Shown: piece by piece, positions 32,556 through 44,359 of the stretch
Numbering within the stretch: the first letter of the stretch is position 1
Layout: every line of letters begins with the position of its first letter
Assembly (NCBI GenBank): GCA_002682825.1
Contig: NOKP01000002.1
Span: 5,686,309 to 5,750,308 of the forward strand
Length of the DNA stretch: 64,000 nucleotides
Source of the DNA: Neonectria sp. B-13
Taxonomy: Eukaryota; Ascomycota; Sordariomycetes; Hypocreales; Nectriaceae
Reading direction: 5' to 3'
Notes under the pieces: model-generated
Databases searched by the model: none
The model's input: the letters and a program-made list of their open reading frames with translations, nothing else
What the model was told of the DNA's origin: nothing
Made by a program: the position numbers and the translations under genes

Positions 32556-35500
32556 TGCGGCCAACATGATGGCTGCAACCGGCCGCCGCCGGCTGAGGGA
32601 AGGGATGGATCATTACTCCATGCTCCATACTCCGTTCTCCATACGAAGCACGAGTAAGGGCATTCGAGGGACGAAACTGGCCAAAAACATCCTTGAATCC
32701 ATGGAAATGGCGTCGATCCCCACAGCTCGAGGCCGCTGACGGGGTGTTTTGTTAGGCCACGTCGAGGAAAGTGTCGTTCTCGGCGGCGGCTCTGATGATT
32801 TCCGTGATGCACGCGTTGAACTCTGACCCCAGTATCTCGCCTAGAGTGTCCCAGGATTGATGGGTCTGTCCGGCCTATCCACGGAGTTGAGTTCCGGTGT
32901 GGTAAGAGAAACGTCAGGCGCATGCGGGGGAAGCCTACTATCCTGTCATAGTTGCCTTCTTTGTCCCGCCATTTGTCCTCGATTGCAGGCCTCGCCAGGC
33001 TTGTTCTGTCCGCCATCGGTCATCGGACGTGGCGTAGTCCGCTCCGGGCCTAGCCCCGCGGCACCCCGACACAGGCTCTGCGATCTTGTTGGCCAGCGCG
33101 CGTTCGCCGCCTGTCATGGCATGGTTCGTGCCGCATCATTCTAGAAGCCCGTTCCCGCGGATCTGGATCTGTCTTTGGCATTCTCCATCTTCCCCAACAT
33201 CCCCATGCCTGACAATAACCATCCTATGTTTTTCGCCGTGTCCGGTTGCCCCCCCGAACTTGGCGATGCCTTCCCCCTACGCCTATAGCTGCCTCTATCC
33301 CCAGATGTCCAGATGCCGACCCCCCTTACCAACATCGCCCGCCGGCCACCGGGAACGTGGGATGTCAGCGTTGACGGCCGCTCGAAGCCGCGGCTAGCCA
33401 CCCGCGAGCGTCCGCTGTTTAGGTCAATGTTAGGTAATTGCATTGTTGTCATTGTCGACTCGACCGAGATACCGCGCGATGGCCAGTCGGGAGGTGGTCA
33501 CGGGGGGTGGCCACCTCGGACGGTGAGACGCGGTGTGCGGTGACGCCCTCTGCGGCGACTCTGTAGTGACCTCTGCAGTGAGACCTTCATTGTCATGGCT
33601 GAGCCTCTGAGGTCACTTGAGATGTCCTCCTCATCTTGCAATCCGGTCCGTCGTTGCTTTCCAATCCCTTTTCTATCCGAAAGACGGCCGGGTGAGGCTC
33701 ATCCAATGCTCCTCGGAGCTCCGTCACCCCTCCGACGCCTCCCCCTGCGCCGCCCCTACACCACCCGCGCCCACGTACATACCAACGCCCGCACCACCGT
33801 CCACCACCCGGCCCTTGCCATCTGATTATCCGACAAAACCCTACAAGCACAATCCCTTCTCTCTCCAGACACCGCTTCCGATCGGCTTGCTTTGCACTTT
33901 GCAACAGGCTAACCACCCCCACGGCCCACGGGCGCTCGAACGAACGGTCCAGCTGCCGCCGGCGGCCGGCCGTTGTCTAGAATCCACGGAACCGCAACTC
34001 GGCCCACCCCCACAATTCCAGCATTCTCATTACATACAAGTGAGCTATGGCTCCCGGAGCGACGGGCGTCGACAGACCGTCCCGGCTCAAGGTCCGCAGA
34101 CCGCTCAATCCTCGGCGAATTGGCCACGCAGTCTGTTCTGTTGCCTGTTGCTCAGAAAGAAGGCATTCCCGGGTCATTGTCGGAGACCAAGACCTTCAAT
34201 GGGCAGAGACCCACTTTCATGTTGCCGGTACAGTGGCGAGTGGTAAGGAGGGACAGATGCGCACAGAATGGACCGAGTCAATGGCTCCTACAAGCGAGGA
34301 GACACGAGACCGATCACAAAGGTCTGGGACGCAAGCAGGATTTGTGACCCAGTAGTCAGAGCACCGAGGACTCGTGGTCGTTCGGTTGCTTATCGGTGTT
34401 CCAGAGACTTTCTGCCACAAAGCGCGAGCCACCAAAAACTCGCCTCGGGGTAAGAATGCGAGCAGTGCTTCAGTTGCCTGTTGATGCACGACGTGATTGC
34501 AGAGTACATTGATGTACCTATTGAGAGGCTTGACGACGAACATTGACTCCCCACTGTGGTTAGATACTATCCCGCCGGTATCGATAAATTCAGACGAACG
34601 TTGCATATCCAGTTCCTGACTCATTACGAAGTGGAATGAACTCGGCTGAGCAGTCATGACGCCTACCCCGGATCATGGCTCATGAGCGCGGATCTGCCCG
34701 AGGCATGCTCACGCTGATCGGACGCCAAGCTGAGGCCCACTGATTTCACATGGTGTCTTGGGCCTCGTGGTGGAGTTGGGTTAGGTGACAAGGCCTCTGG
34801 ACTGGTTCAAAGAGAACTGTGAATCGTTACTCTTTAGGCCACAAGCGTCAAGTCAACCCGAAATCCTTCATCAGAGACGGTGGCAGTGCTCCCTCCCCCT
34901 TGTGACTAAATGCCGTGGTAGACTTGAACTGCCGCTGAAGCCAAGCCTCGTTTCAAATTGCTTGTCAAGGGCCCCTGAAACCCACGGCAAATCCCCCGTG
35001 AAGCGTGTAGCGGCGTGTATTGGGATTCACAAGGCGATTCGATGGCGGAAGGATTGTGGTGGGTTTGTTTGGGTTAAGGGCCAACAGCAAGGTTGTGTTC
35101 GTAGTTCGTACGGAGTTCGGATGCTCGGGACTGTAATTGCCAAGCCACCAAGGAACAGGTTACAGAGAGTTGGATTTGACATGTCCGACATGTCTTACCT
35201 TGAGCGCCTGTAGGCTGCGAGCCCTGGACTCTGGGGTCGCCAAGCATTGGATGTTTAGAGTGCGCTCCACTTCACTACACTGCTGTCCAAGGCCTCCCGT
35301 CGATCACAATCGGTACCAACAGTCGCATCCGTCCTCTGCACTACACTGTACGGTACGTGATCCCGAAGCCAGTTAATACACTACGATCAGTCTACACTAT
35401 TCGTAGGACATCCCCTTTTGAGCTTCGCAAATGGCGGCTACGGATGCTCTAGGAAAGACCCGCCCGTCAGGAGGCGGGAAAAAAAAACTCTAGATCGTCC

Positions 35501-36070
35501 GCCTCAGGGATTGACGCCACGTTGACGCCGGGCCGCCACATCACCGCTCTCAGGGGCTGGGACAAAGGAACGAGGTCCAACGGCTGCGCCAGATTCAAGC
35601 AAACAAATCCGGGAACACGAGAGGCATGGGGTATCTGGTAGATGGCATTTGTGTCCAATTCAGCATCATGCATTATGCCGTTCGAGTTGAACCCCCTTTC
35701 TGCCCGTGTACACGTGGATACGTCGTAACGGATTTGCGTCTAGAGAGATTGGAAGTGAAGTTCCCCTGCCATGCCACCGTAATAGCAACAGTAACCTTGC
35801 GACCTTGCCGTGTAGCGGCCAGTCCCCACCGTGGCCCAGTGCTACTTTTGGAGACAGAAGCTACCGTGTTTCTAGAGTGCTTCCAAGTTCCGATTGGGTA
35901 TGGCGAAGGAAGTACCTTTTAAAGGCCCCCTGGCCGAGAGAGCCGCCAGTCATGATGCCGCCCCGTGAATATGGCATAGTATTGGACGGTTGGGTGGATC
36001 AACAGAGAGGTGACGAAACAGGCGACGAGGAACTCATGTCGATTACACAATTGTTTGAGGGTTCGAAGCT

Positions 36071-36098
36071 GGATGTTGGATGTTGAATGTTGGAAGTT
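36071..36098 (+). repeat. Short tandem repeat, GGATGTT-like units
   Basis: Four imperfect copies of a seven-base unit (GGATGTT, GGATGTT, GAATGTT, GGAAGTT) lie in the gene-free region. It is a microsatellite-like tract with no visible function. Confidence 0.6.
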
Positions 36099-36180
36099 GC
36101 GTTGCAAGCTAGGGGGGACTGCATCTGACACGCGTCAACCACCAAGGATTGGATCCAATGGATGTGGATTGAGATGGATG

Positions 36181-36217
36181 GAGGCGCTGAGGCGCTGAAG
36201 GCGCTGAGTTGCTGAGT
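36181..36217 (+). repeat. Short tandem repeat, GGCGCTGA units
   Basis: Copies of an eight-base unit (GGCGCTGA, then GGCGCTGA with an extra A, then decaying units ending TTGCTGA) occur about 100 bases after the previous tract. Confidence 0.55.
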
Positions 36218-36946
36218 CGTTCAAACAACCTAACCTCCACCAAGATCCCTCGCCACACTGTGCAAGTACCGCCCCCTGGAAATCTGGGTAGCATCTATCA
36301 TGTGGACGGGAGGTATGCGGAAAGCCGATGAGGGTTGAGACATGAGAAGTGCCGACACGCCCGAGCGACATACAGCTTCAAGCACATTGGCCCTGTACTG
36401 TCGCCAGTCTCACATTTTCGCACTTCAAGATGGGGGAGCTGTTGGATGTTTATTGCGCGGTTGATGCATCATGCAGGTGTGTGTATCCGCGACGGGCACA
36501 GTGCGGCTCACCTCCCGTCGCCAAACAAACCCCCAGGGACTCGATGCCCCTGTGCCGCCTGCGCTGAGCCTCCTTCCCCTGCGTAGTACATCCATGGATC
36601 CAGTCGTATTCACAGCGAGCGTTGCAACGCACGCAAGCTGGCAGCCGCCCGTGGAGACTGGAGACTGGAGTCTGCGTGGTACTACATACAGTGCGTGCTC
36701 CACTAAACAGTGCCCCTCCACCCTCCTGAAAGGAAGAGCCAGGTTTAGCGGAGCTCGGGGCGTCTGGGTGCCCCCCTGTAGCGCTGTAGGTCCAAAAATG
36801 GCGACGGGCGGGAAGCCTGATGCCACGCACCTGCCTACGCGCAATGGAACCTACACTGGACTGGACTGGACAAGGAGGCTAAGTCGATCTCCGGGATGCT
36901 TTTCTGCAACGGGGCCTCAAATCTCCTTCTCCTTGTCTTCCTTCAT

Positions 36947-36980
36947 CCCGTTCCCGTTCCCGTTCCCATTCTCATTCCCA
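36947..36980 (+). repeat. CCCGTT hexanucleotide tract in the GT90 leader
   Basis: Three perfect CCCGTT units are followed by decayed CCCATT and CTCATT units. It lies in a pyrimidine-rich stretch about 430 bases before the GT90 start, in the likely 5' UTR or core promoter. Pyrimidine tracts are common just upstream of fungal transcription starts. Confidence 0.6.
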
Positions 36981-37403
36981 CATTCACTTGAACCGAACCG
37001 TCCTCCGTTCTCTGACTGCGACATTTCCTTCGCCCTTCTTTGACGTTGCAAAAACTGTCTGTCCACTCTTTAATTCCGTCCCCCCGCAGTGTCTCCCAAC
37101 TGCCGTCCGCCTCCTGGCCTCTCGCCACCAGCCTCAGACATCCCCTCGATCCTCGACGACCGACAACGACGAGAAGCCATGTGGTGAAGCCTCGTCGCCG
37201 CTCACTCCTCGACTCAATCATCCCCCGCCGCCCCGAATCGGGCCCGTTGCGTGTCCTCTGTCGCTGGCGCCAGACATTCACGGGACCCCCTCGACCTCGG
37301 AGACTGCGACTCTGCGACACCCTCGTTGCGCCTCCACGACCTGTAATCGAGACCAGTCTGATCCCAAGCCCGTCGTCATCAGGCGTCCATCGCCTTTGTA
37401 GCA

Positions 37404-39487
37404 ATGGCCAAGATCCACTCCCCCAGCTTTCGGCTGCGCCGACCCTCGAGCTTCTTCCGCTACACCGTCGTTGCCGCGCTCGTCCTGTTCGCCTTCTACA
37501 GTCTAAGTCGCAACTCACACCACATCGTCCCACCGCCTCCTCCCTCCGGTAACGCCCCGATTGTCAACTCGCCAGGCTCCAACCCACCGGGCTCCAACCC
37601 GCCAGGCTCTCAACCGCCAGGCTCCAACCAGCCTCCCGCGGGCGACTACACAAGCCATCAAATACACCCCGAGTACCCACCGCCCAAGTCCGAATGGGAC
37701 ACCGCCCAGGGCTCGCACCCCATTGATAAGCTCATCCAAGATGCCGAGCAGACCTTCAACGACCTCATCTCCAAGGAGTCCAAGACTATAGAGGAAGCCG
37801 CCCAGGCCTACCGCAAGCGCCGCGGTCGCCACCCTCCCCCTGGTTTCGACGCGTGGTACAAGTTCGCCGTCGACAATGACGCCGTCATCATCGAGGACTT
37901 CTTTGACCAGATATACCATGACCTTGCGCCCTTCTGGGGTATCCATCCCGCCATCACCCGTAAGGAGTCTTGGAGCTTCGAGATGAAGATCCATATCAGG
38001 GGCCATGAGACGAATACCACCAGCGATTGGTTTTGGACCCTGCACTGGCAGAACATGATCGACTCCATTGTCCACCTGCTGCCCGACATGGACATTCCCC
38101 TGAATGCCATGGACGAGCCTCGCCTGGTTGTTCCGTGGGAAGACATCAATGCCTACATGGATACGGCCTCCTCGACCTTTGGCTTTCCCGCGCCCAAGGA
38201 CGTCAAGTCCACCTTCCAGAAACTTCCCAGACCCGGCACCGGAGACCCGGGCACCAAGATCCCAGCCAAGCACTGGGAGAAGAAAAGTATGCCTCTCTCG
38301 ATTCAATCCCCTGATCCAATTCCTCGACTCAGATCCATTTGACCGTTGCTAACCCATTCACAGAGCCGTATTGGCCCATCGCTAGCCGAGGATGCCCCCC
38401 TGACAGCCGTGCTCGCGCAGCCCCAGTTCAGTACGATTTCGACAAACAACCTTTGATCGAGACCACGAACACCGAAGACCATTCGTACAAGGGTTTTGTC
38501 TCCAACTATTCCTTGTCGACCGACTTGTGCCACCAACCAGACCTACAAGGCCTGGAGGGAGTCATCATCAACCCAATTTCCGTCTCGTCCACCAAGGTCT
38601 TATTTCCCCTGTTCGGGGGCTCGAAGCTGGGTGTCAACAACGAGATTCTCCTTCCCGCGCCCGTTTACTGGAGTGAGGAGGAACGGTTCACGGGTGGCTC
38701 AAACCGTGGCGGTCCGTGGAAGTGGAAGGGCGACAAGGCTGTGTGGAGAGGTGTGGCCACCGGAGGTCAGAATCTCCCCGACAACTGGCGTGGCTTCCAG
38801 CGCCACCGCTTCGTTGCGATGAACAACAGCACCAAGCTCGCACTGGTCGAGTCTGGAAAGGGCAGAACGGAGAACTTTGCCATGCCGGAGGAGCAGTATC
38901 ATGTCAGCGCCCAGGCCGAGGGACAACTCAGTGAATGGGTCAGCGAGTGGTCGGACATGGGCTTCATCGACCTCATGTGTGAGGTCGAGACGTCGGACAG
39001 CACGTGCTGGTACACGGATCTATATTTCCACCCGGTCGAAGGCCTGAAGATGAAGGAACAGTTCCACTACAAGTACGTGCCGGACATTGACGGAAACTCC
39101 TTTTCCGGCCGCTACCTTGGGTTCCTGCGTTCGACCTCGCTGCCCATCAAGGCAACTCTGTTCCATGAGTGGCACGATAACCGCATCATCGCGTGGAAGC
39201 ACTTTGTACCCATGGACAACCGATTCACCGACTTTTTCGGTATCATGGAGTATTTCCTTGGTTACAAGGGCCGCAACGGCCACGACGCCGCCGCAGAGAA
39301 GATGGCCATGGACGGCAAGGAGTGGGCGGAGAAAGTGCTCCGCAAGAAGGATATGCAGATTTACGTCTTGCGGTTGCTCCTTGAGTACGCACGAGTGCTG
39401 GACGAAGACAGAGCGACGATGGGCTGGGTCGACGATGCGCTCAAGGATCCCTCGATAGTGGATACTTGGCAGACCTGGATGAAGTGA
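37404..39487 (+). CDS. Family 90 glycosyltransferase (CAP10/LPS-modifying type), type II membrane protein
   Basis: Exons 37404-38286 and 38364-39487 encode 668 residues. A short basic cytosolic tail is followed by one signal-anchor helix (about residues 22-38, YTVVAALVLFAFYSL), then a Pro/Gly/Ser stem with five PGSNP or PGSQP units, so the enzyme should face the Golgi lumen. The catalytic part (about 230-640) has CAP10 features: WPIASRGCPPDS, then GPWKWKGDKAVWRGVATGG (the W-R-G core), RGFQRHRFVAMN, QYHVSAQAEG, YKYVPDIDGNSFSGRYLGFL and SLPIKATLFHEWHD. GT90 enzymes transfer xylose or glucose; in fungi Cap10 is linked to capsule or wall polysaccharides. The donor and acceptor here are unknown. 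The leader contains a two-codon upstream frame at 37174. Confidence 0.92.
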
Positions 39488-39966
39488 AGGAGAGGGAGAG
39501 ACAAGTTGCAACGGACCGACAGAGTGTCCCGGAGCACCAGTATATGTGGAATTTGCCTACCTTGTTGGGATTGACGGCGACGGCGTTTTGGCGAGATGGG
39601 TTATTAGTTGTCGGTGCATGTCTTGTGCCATTAGCATCGACCGGGTAAAGGGGGGGCACCCCTGGGAATAGATGGACCCAAAAAGCAACATGGAATTGCG
39701 TGCCAGGAGACATCTTGGCGTGTTTTCGAATATAATCCAATGTACTAAACGAGTTTCTTCGCTCTGCTTTGCTTTCGAATGTCTACGTGTCTGTGTCTGA
39801 CTTTGGGCATGTTCCCCCTGATGTCGCTTTCTTCACTCCGCACTGAGGATACGATCAATGATGGGAATGCGGTTCTTTCTCTATTCTATTCGTTGTATGG
39901 AGATGTACATTTATGTTTACACACTGGCTGGCCTCCAGCCCAGCCCATGATTGAAGCCATCCCCGT
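39488..39966. other. Convergent 3' region, GT90 / mitochondrial factor
   Basis: About 480 bases lie between two convergent genes, with the expected 3' UTRs. No additional gene was seen. Confidence 0.5.
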
Positions 39967-41919
39967 CTAGCTCGTCGCTATTGACCCGTGCGCAGACGCC
40001 TTGGCCTCGTCGTCGTCGTCGCCATCGTCCAGCAGGCGTCCCACCAGCTGCATATACGACGGGCGGAACGGCCAGTCGGCGAAGGCCTGCAGGATGTCCC
40101 CCCACTGAGCGCCGCTGATGGCGCGGGCGCAGATCTCGCCCTCGTCGGTCAGGGGGCAGCCGCCCAGGGCCGGGTCGTGCAGGCTGCGCACCTCGTCGGC
40201 CAGCTCGCCGAAGCCCGGCCACACGCCATCCATGGCCTTGCGCGCGGGCAGCAGGCTGTGCGCGAACCAGAAGCGCAGCATCATGTCCGACATGTCGCCG
40301 GCGCGCGTCGTCAAGGGGCCCGTCTCGCGCAGCAGCGGGTGCATGGCCTTGGGCTGGAAGTCGAGCAGCGCGCACGGCACGTTGGGGAAGAAGTCGGCGG
40401 GCTGCACCGCGAGGGGCTCGTAGAGGCGTTGGTCCCAGAGGAGCTGCGGCGGGTTCTGGCGGAAGATGTGGTAGTTGTCGCGCATCATGACGAACTGGTT
40501 GCGCGCGTTCTTCTTGAGCGACTGGATGCGCTGCGTCCACGCGGCCGAGCCCGCGACGAACTCGGGCGAGTCGGGGGACAGCTTCTGGAGGGCTTCGCGG
40601 TCGCGCAGGAGCTCCAGGTACGTCGTGCTGTCCTCCATGTCGTACTTGTCGCGGAACCGCAGTTTCTTGAGGCGCATGAGCAGCTCCTCCGTGGGTGCGG
40701 ACATGTGCTCGGCCTCGGCGTCCTCCAAGTCCTGGCGAAACGGACGGTTCAGGCGCGGCCGCTCGACGCCGGCCAGACGCTTCCCGGCGAGCCCCGGGTT
40801 GGCCACCAGGTTCTTGTAGGCGATGGTCTCGCGGCCGGGCGGCGGGGTGAGGCCGGCGGCCTCCATGCGGCGCAGAGTCTCGTAGCCGGACTCCATGTTG
40901 ATCCACTCGTCGCGCAGCTCGGTGCGGCTCTCGACCTCGACGTCCTTGCCGGCGACCTCGTGGATCCACTCGCAGCTCAGGTCGGCTTCGAAGGCGCTGC
41001 GCTTGCGACGGACGATGGAGCGCGGCAGCAGCTTGCGCTTGCCGTCGTCGTTGATCCAGATGAGCATGCGCACGAGGCCGTAGCGCTGGAACAGCGACGC
41101 GGTGCGGATGCTGGACATGAACTGGTACAGCACCATGGTGCTGACGCACTCGAAGAACTGGAACGGCTTGGGCGGGTACATGGCCAGGTTGACGCTGATG
41201 AGCAGCGTGTCGTTGCGCTGCGGCTCCGGGGCGGGCGCGCCGGGGACGGCCTTGGGCGCCTCGACCTGGTGGCTCAGATGGGTGCGCACCATCTCGCTGA
41301 GGTGCTCCCACACGATTCCCGACTTGGGCACCAGCTCGACGTTGGGCCGCGCCGTGAGGTCCGCGAGCAGCGACGCGTACAGGTCTGCGTCCTTCTCCAT
41401 CATGATGTGCTTGCGCGGCTGCACCACCTCGTGCAGCTTGCGACTCCAGACGCCTGCGCCGGGGTTGATGTCGACGAGATCGCAGCCGTGGTGGCGCTGC
41501 AGCGAGGGCGCGAGGTAGGTCATGATGTCGTCTGCGGGCAAACGTGGTCAGCTCCCGGCGTGTACACCTTCGCCAGCCGCTTCTCCGGAGCAGGAGCACA
41601 TACCGACGAGTCCTTGGTTGGTGACGTTGACGCGGTTCTTGTCCCCGGTGGGGATTACATCCACGCCGTTCTTCGTCCACCTCGGGTCAGTCTTCTTTCG
41701 TGGTTGCTTCGATCTCCCTCTGGGCTTCCACAGGCCGGTGTCGGAGAGCACCTTCGCTACCGGGTCGTAGGGATGGTGGTTAACGCTGATCGGGGTTTCG
41801 GCGGTGGAGCTCGCGGTGGAGCTGGCGGCGCGCGTGCGAGCGACCGCAGCAGCCGCTCGGAGCGGCCTCGAAAGGAGTCTTCTCGCATCGTGGGGACGGA
41901 CGAACATGAAGAACAGCAA
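39967..41919 (-). CDS. mtf1: Mitochondrial transcription factor B / Mtf1-like protein (rRNA dimethylase fold)
   Basis: Exons 41919-41604 and 41531-39967 encode 626 residues. The Arg/Ala-rich N-terminus (FVRPHDARRLLSRPLRAAAA) is a clear mitochondrial presequence. The core shows the KsgA/Dim1 methyltransferase fold: NRVNVTNQGLVDDIMTYL, the SAM-binding strand and loop VDINPGAGVWS, and the acidic IMMEKDADLY. Motif IV, normally N-(L/I)-P-(Y/F), reads ISVNLAMYPP, which suggests loss of methylation and a role as RNA polymerase specificity factor for Rpo41 (inference from the family). It is far longer than yeast Mtf1 (341 residues), with an extra C-terminal region of about 250 residues ending in an Asp-rich tail (GDDDDEAKA). 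Very high GC creates a 699-codon antisense frame, which I reject. Confidence 0.85.
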
Positions 41920-42489
41920 GTTCGCTTTCGCAAGTACGTGGTCTGGGTTGTGCGACGGGAAGGACTCGAGCTCGGAAATTCATGTGGTTCTGCCGCGCTC
42001 CACCGCCTGCGATCGCCCACTCACCCCCGACGTCATCGTGCAACGTGCGCTACCCTAGACATCGGGTCGATGGCCGGTGGAAGTTGACTGCACCAAGTGT
42101 TTAATACGAGAGGATTGCTGGCGTTGCTGTTGAATTGTTTTTATTGTCTTCTAAGAGTAATATTGGGTTATGGTTGTTTTCGGGTTTCCGCTCTCTCTTT
42201 TGTTTTACCCCAAAACTCTTGCAATACTCAGTACTGAATAGATTTCGCATCAGCAATCAAAACCATACACTTCCTACGCACTCATAAGTCAAGCACATCT
42301 TAAAACCACACTCAAGCAAATGGTCAACGGTCGCGTTACTGTAGCAGCTATCAAGTAACGCTCAGACCCAAGGATCCTCCCGACTCCCAAGAAACCAACG
42401 TGTATCATCAACGCATCCAGATGCCCAAGAAACTCCTCGAGACGCCAACATGCCAAACATATAATTTTCTGACAAACCCCCCTGCTGCC
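41920..42489. other. Intergenic region, promoter of the mitochondrial factor gene
   Basis: About 570 bases on the minus-strand upstream side of the Mtf1-like gene also contain the vps4 3' UTR. It is AT-rich near 42100-42330. No gene was recognised. Confidence 0.4.
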
Positions 42490-43909
42490 TCATGCGCCCT
42501 CGCTACCGAATTCATTCGTCCAGTCAATCTGCTTCTTGATGTCGTCCTTGGACACCGTCGGGTGCGAATCATCCAGCGCCATCTCAAAGTCCTTGAGAGC
42601 TACGTCCGGCGCCAGCAGCTCCTCCGACTTGACGCTGTCATATGTCATCTCGATCTTGTCCGGGTCACCGGGCGAACATGGCGTCAGCATCCTGTTTCCG
42701 TCTCTCATCACCTGTTGCGCGTGTCAGTGGCATGCCAAATACTGGATCACATGTGTAGCAGGACGTACAGCTTTGAAATGGGTTGCTTGCAAGATTTTGC
42801 GCACTGGTCGCATCAACGCCGACTGCACAACGTTGGCGATATCGCTGCCAGAGAAGCCTTCCGACTTCGACGACAGTGTGTTGAAGTCAGTCGCTACCAA
42901 CGTGGTATCCGTGTCGCCGATGGCAAGCTTGAACATCCTTGCTCGGCCGTTGGCATCCGGCAGACCAATGTGCACACGCCGTTGGAAGCGGCGTCGGATG
43001 GCGGCGTCTAGTTGCCAGGGAATATTGGTTGCGCCGAGAACCAAAATGCCCTTGCTGTCGTTGCCCACACCGTCCATCTGGACTAGGATCTCTGTCTTGA
43101 TACGCCGCGACGCCTCAGATTCGCCCTCGCCTCGGGGTCCGCACAGGGCGTCGATTTCGTCGATGAAAATGACGGACGGTTTGTTTTCTCGCGCCATGGA
43201 GAACAGCGCCTTGACCAATCTAGAGGGGAGACGCACGTTAGCAACCGGCGTGCTGTCGAGACTGGCACACCACCCACCTTTCACTTTCGCCCATCCATTT
43301 GCTGACCAGGTCGGAACTGCTGATGCTGAAGAAGGTGCTGTTTGCCTCTGTCGCCACGGCCTTCGCCAAGTAACTCTTTCCGGTTCCCGGGGGCCCGTAC
43401 AGAAGAATGCCTTTCCAGGCCTGTCGCTTGCCCTGGAACAGATTCGGGAACTTGATGGGTAGGACAACGGCCTCCTTTAACGTCTCCTTGGCTCCCTCCA
43501 GACCCGCGATATCTTCCCATCGCACGTTTGGCCGCTCTTGCAGGATGGCACCGGACAGCGCGTTCCTCAACTTCTTGTTTTCGTCGTCCTCCCCGCCAGA
43601 AGCCTTGGCCTTGCCGCCGGAGGTGCTGCCGTTTGCAGCTACTGCACCGCCTTTGTTGCTGTTACCATTCTCGTCGTCGCCTCCTTCGTCCAGCCACTTC
43701 TTCAGCTTCTCGGTACGGTCGAGGTAGATGACCATCTTCTCTCGCATCGTCTCCTTCATCGTCTTGTTCTTCTCCCACTTGATGGCCTTGACCCAGAGCT
43801 CCATGGCGATAATGTAGGCATCAAAGGCCTTCTTGTAATCCTTCTTGTGGTCAAACTCAATTGCCTTCTGCAGCTCGGCGAGCGCGCGCTCGCGGAAGTT
43901 GATAGACAT
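42490..43909 (-). CDS. vps4: Vps4, AAA ATPase that disassembles ESCRT-III
   Basis: Exons 43909-43278, 43219-42769 and 42711-42490 encode 434 residues, the standard size. Residues 1-75 are the MIT domain ([20 protein letters not shown], then [18 protein letters not shown]) that binds ESCRT-III tails, followed by a Gly/Asn/Lys linker. The AAA domain has Walker [12 protein letters not shown], Walker [13 protein letters not shown], and the arginine-finger region in [11 protein letters not shown]. Pore-loop residues lie near [12 protein letters not shown]. The Vps4-specific C-terminal helix ([17 protein letters not shown]) is present. It works on endosomes in multivesicular body formation and in cytokinesis. 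It is divergent from the prefoldin gene and lies about 3.3 kb from an AMSH-type deubiquitinase that also acts with ESCRT. Nothing looks damaged. Confidence 0.98.
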
Positions 43910-44359
43910 GGTGAGGGGAGCGCTGAGATAAGGCGGGGAGGGTGGTGGTGTTTAGAATGACGCAGGTGGAGGCCGAGAGCACAGCACACCAGAGGTTCGG
44001 CTTCGAGATTCTCCCCAGACACGGAAAAGGAGGTCGAGGATGAGGCAACAGACGCGAGAATTCGAAGCGGGCGGAGGCGGTTGACTTGTCGTGATGGACG
44101 AGGCAACAGCAATAGCAGCGACATTCGCTGGCCTAGGCAGACAGGATTGGCGGGGAAACATGCTTGTAGCGGGGTGCCCACGAGACCAGATAGCGGGGCA
44201 TCGCAACTTTGGGTGGTATTCGTAGACTGGGGGCTTTTGATGAGACTTGCGACTTCTCACCACAGCGCCTATAACAACTGAAGCCTAAAGAAGAGGTCAC
44301 GGAGTGAAATCGGAAGTTGATTCAACTACAAATAGCTTGTCGCAAAGCTTCAGAACACC
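43910..44359. promoter_or_regulatory. Shared divergent promoter, vps4 / prefoldin subunit 6
   Basis: The two start codons are 450 bases apart on opposite strands, so the region must contain both promoters. No specific factor site was identified with confidence. Confidence 0.6.

Larger units (their letters stand above)
32314..37403. other. 5.1 kb region without a supported gene
   Basis: This is the longest gap in the window. It contains the arginase promoter, the long leader of the GT90 gene, several short tandem repeats and many small frames (at most about 210 codons) without domains or consistent introns. A GC-rich inverted repeat (CCCGCC, 8-base loop, GGCGGG) at about 35462-35481 is followed by nine A residues. 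I found no tRNA, 5S rRNA or transposon features. A non-coding RNA or a very diverged gene cannot be excluded. Confidence 0.4.

Noticed and set aside
33593..34657. Frames of 100-210 codons in the large gap
   Set aside because: No recognisable domain, conflicting strands and no consistent introns.
35462..35490. GC-rich hairpin followed by nine A residues, looking like a terminator
   Set aside because: The homopolymer is A on the plus strand and would lie before the hairpin on the minus strand, so it fits neither a rho-independent nor a Pol III terminator. Eukaryotic context also argues against it.
39988..42087. 699-codon open frame on the plus strand, antisense to the Mtf1-like gene
   Set aside because: It is a by-product of very G/C-rich third positions. 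Its translation is Val/Leu/Gly/Arg-rich with no domain, while the minus strand has a well-formed protein.
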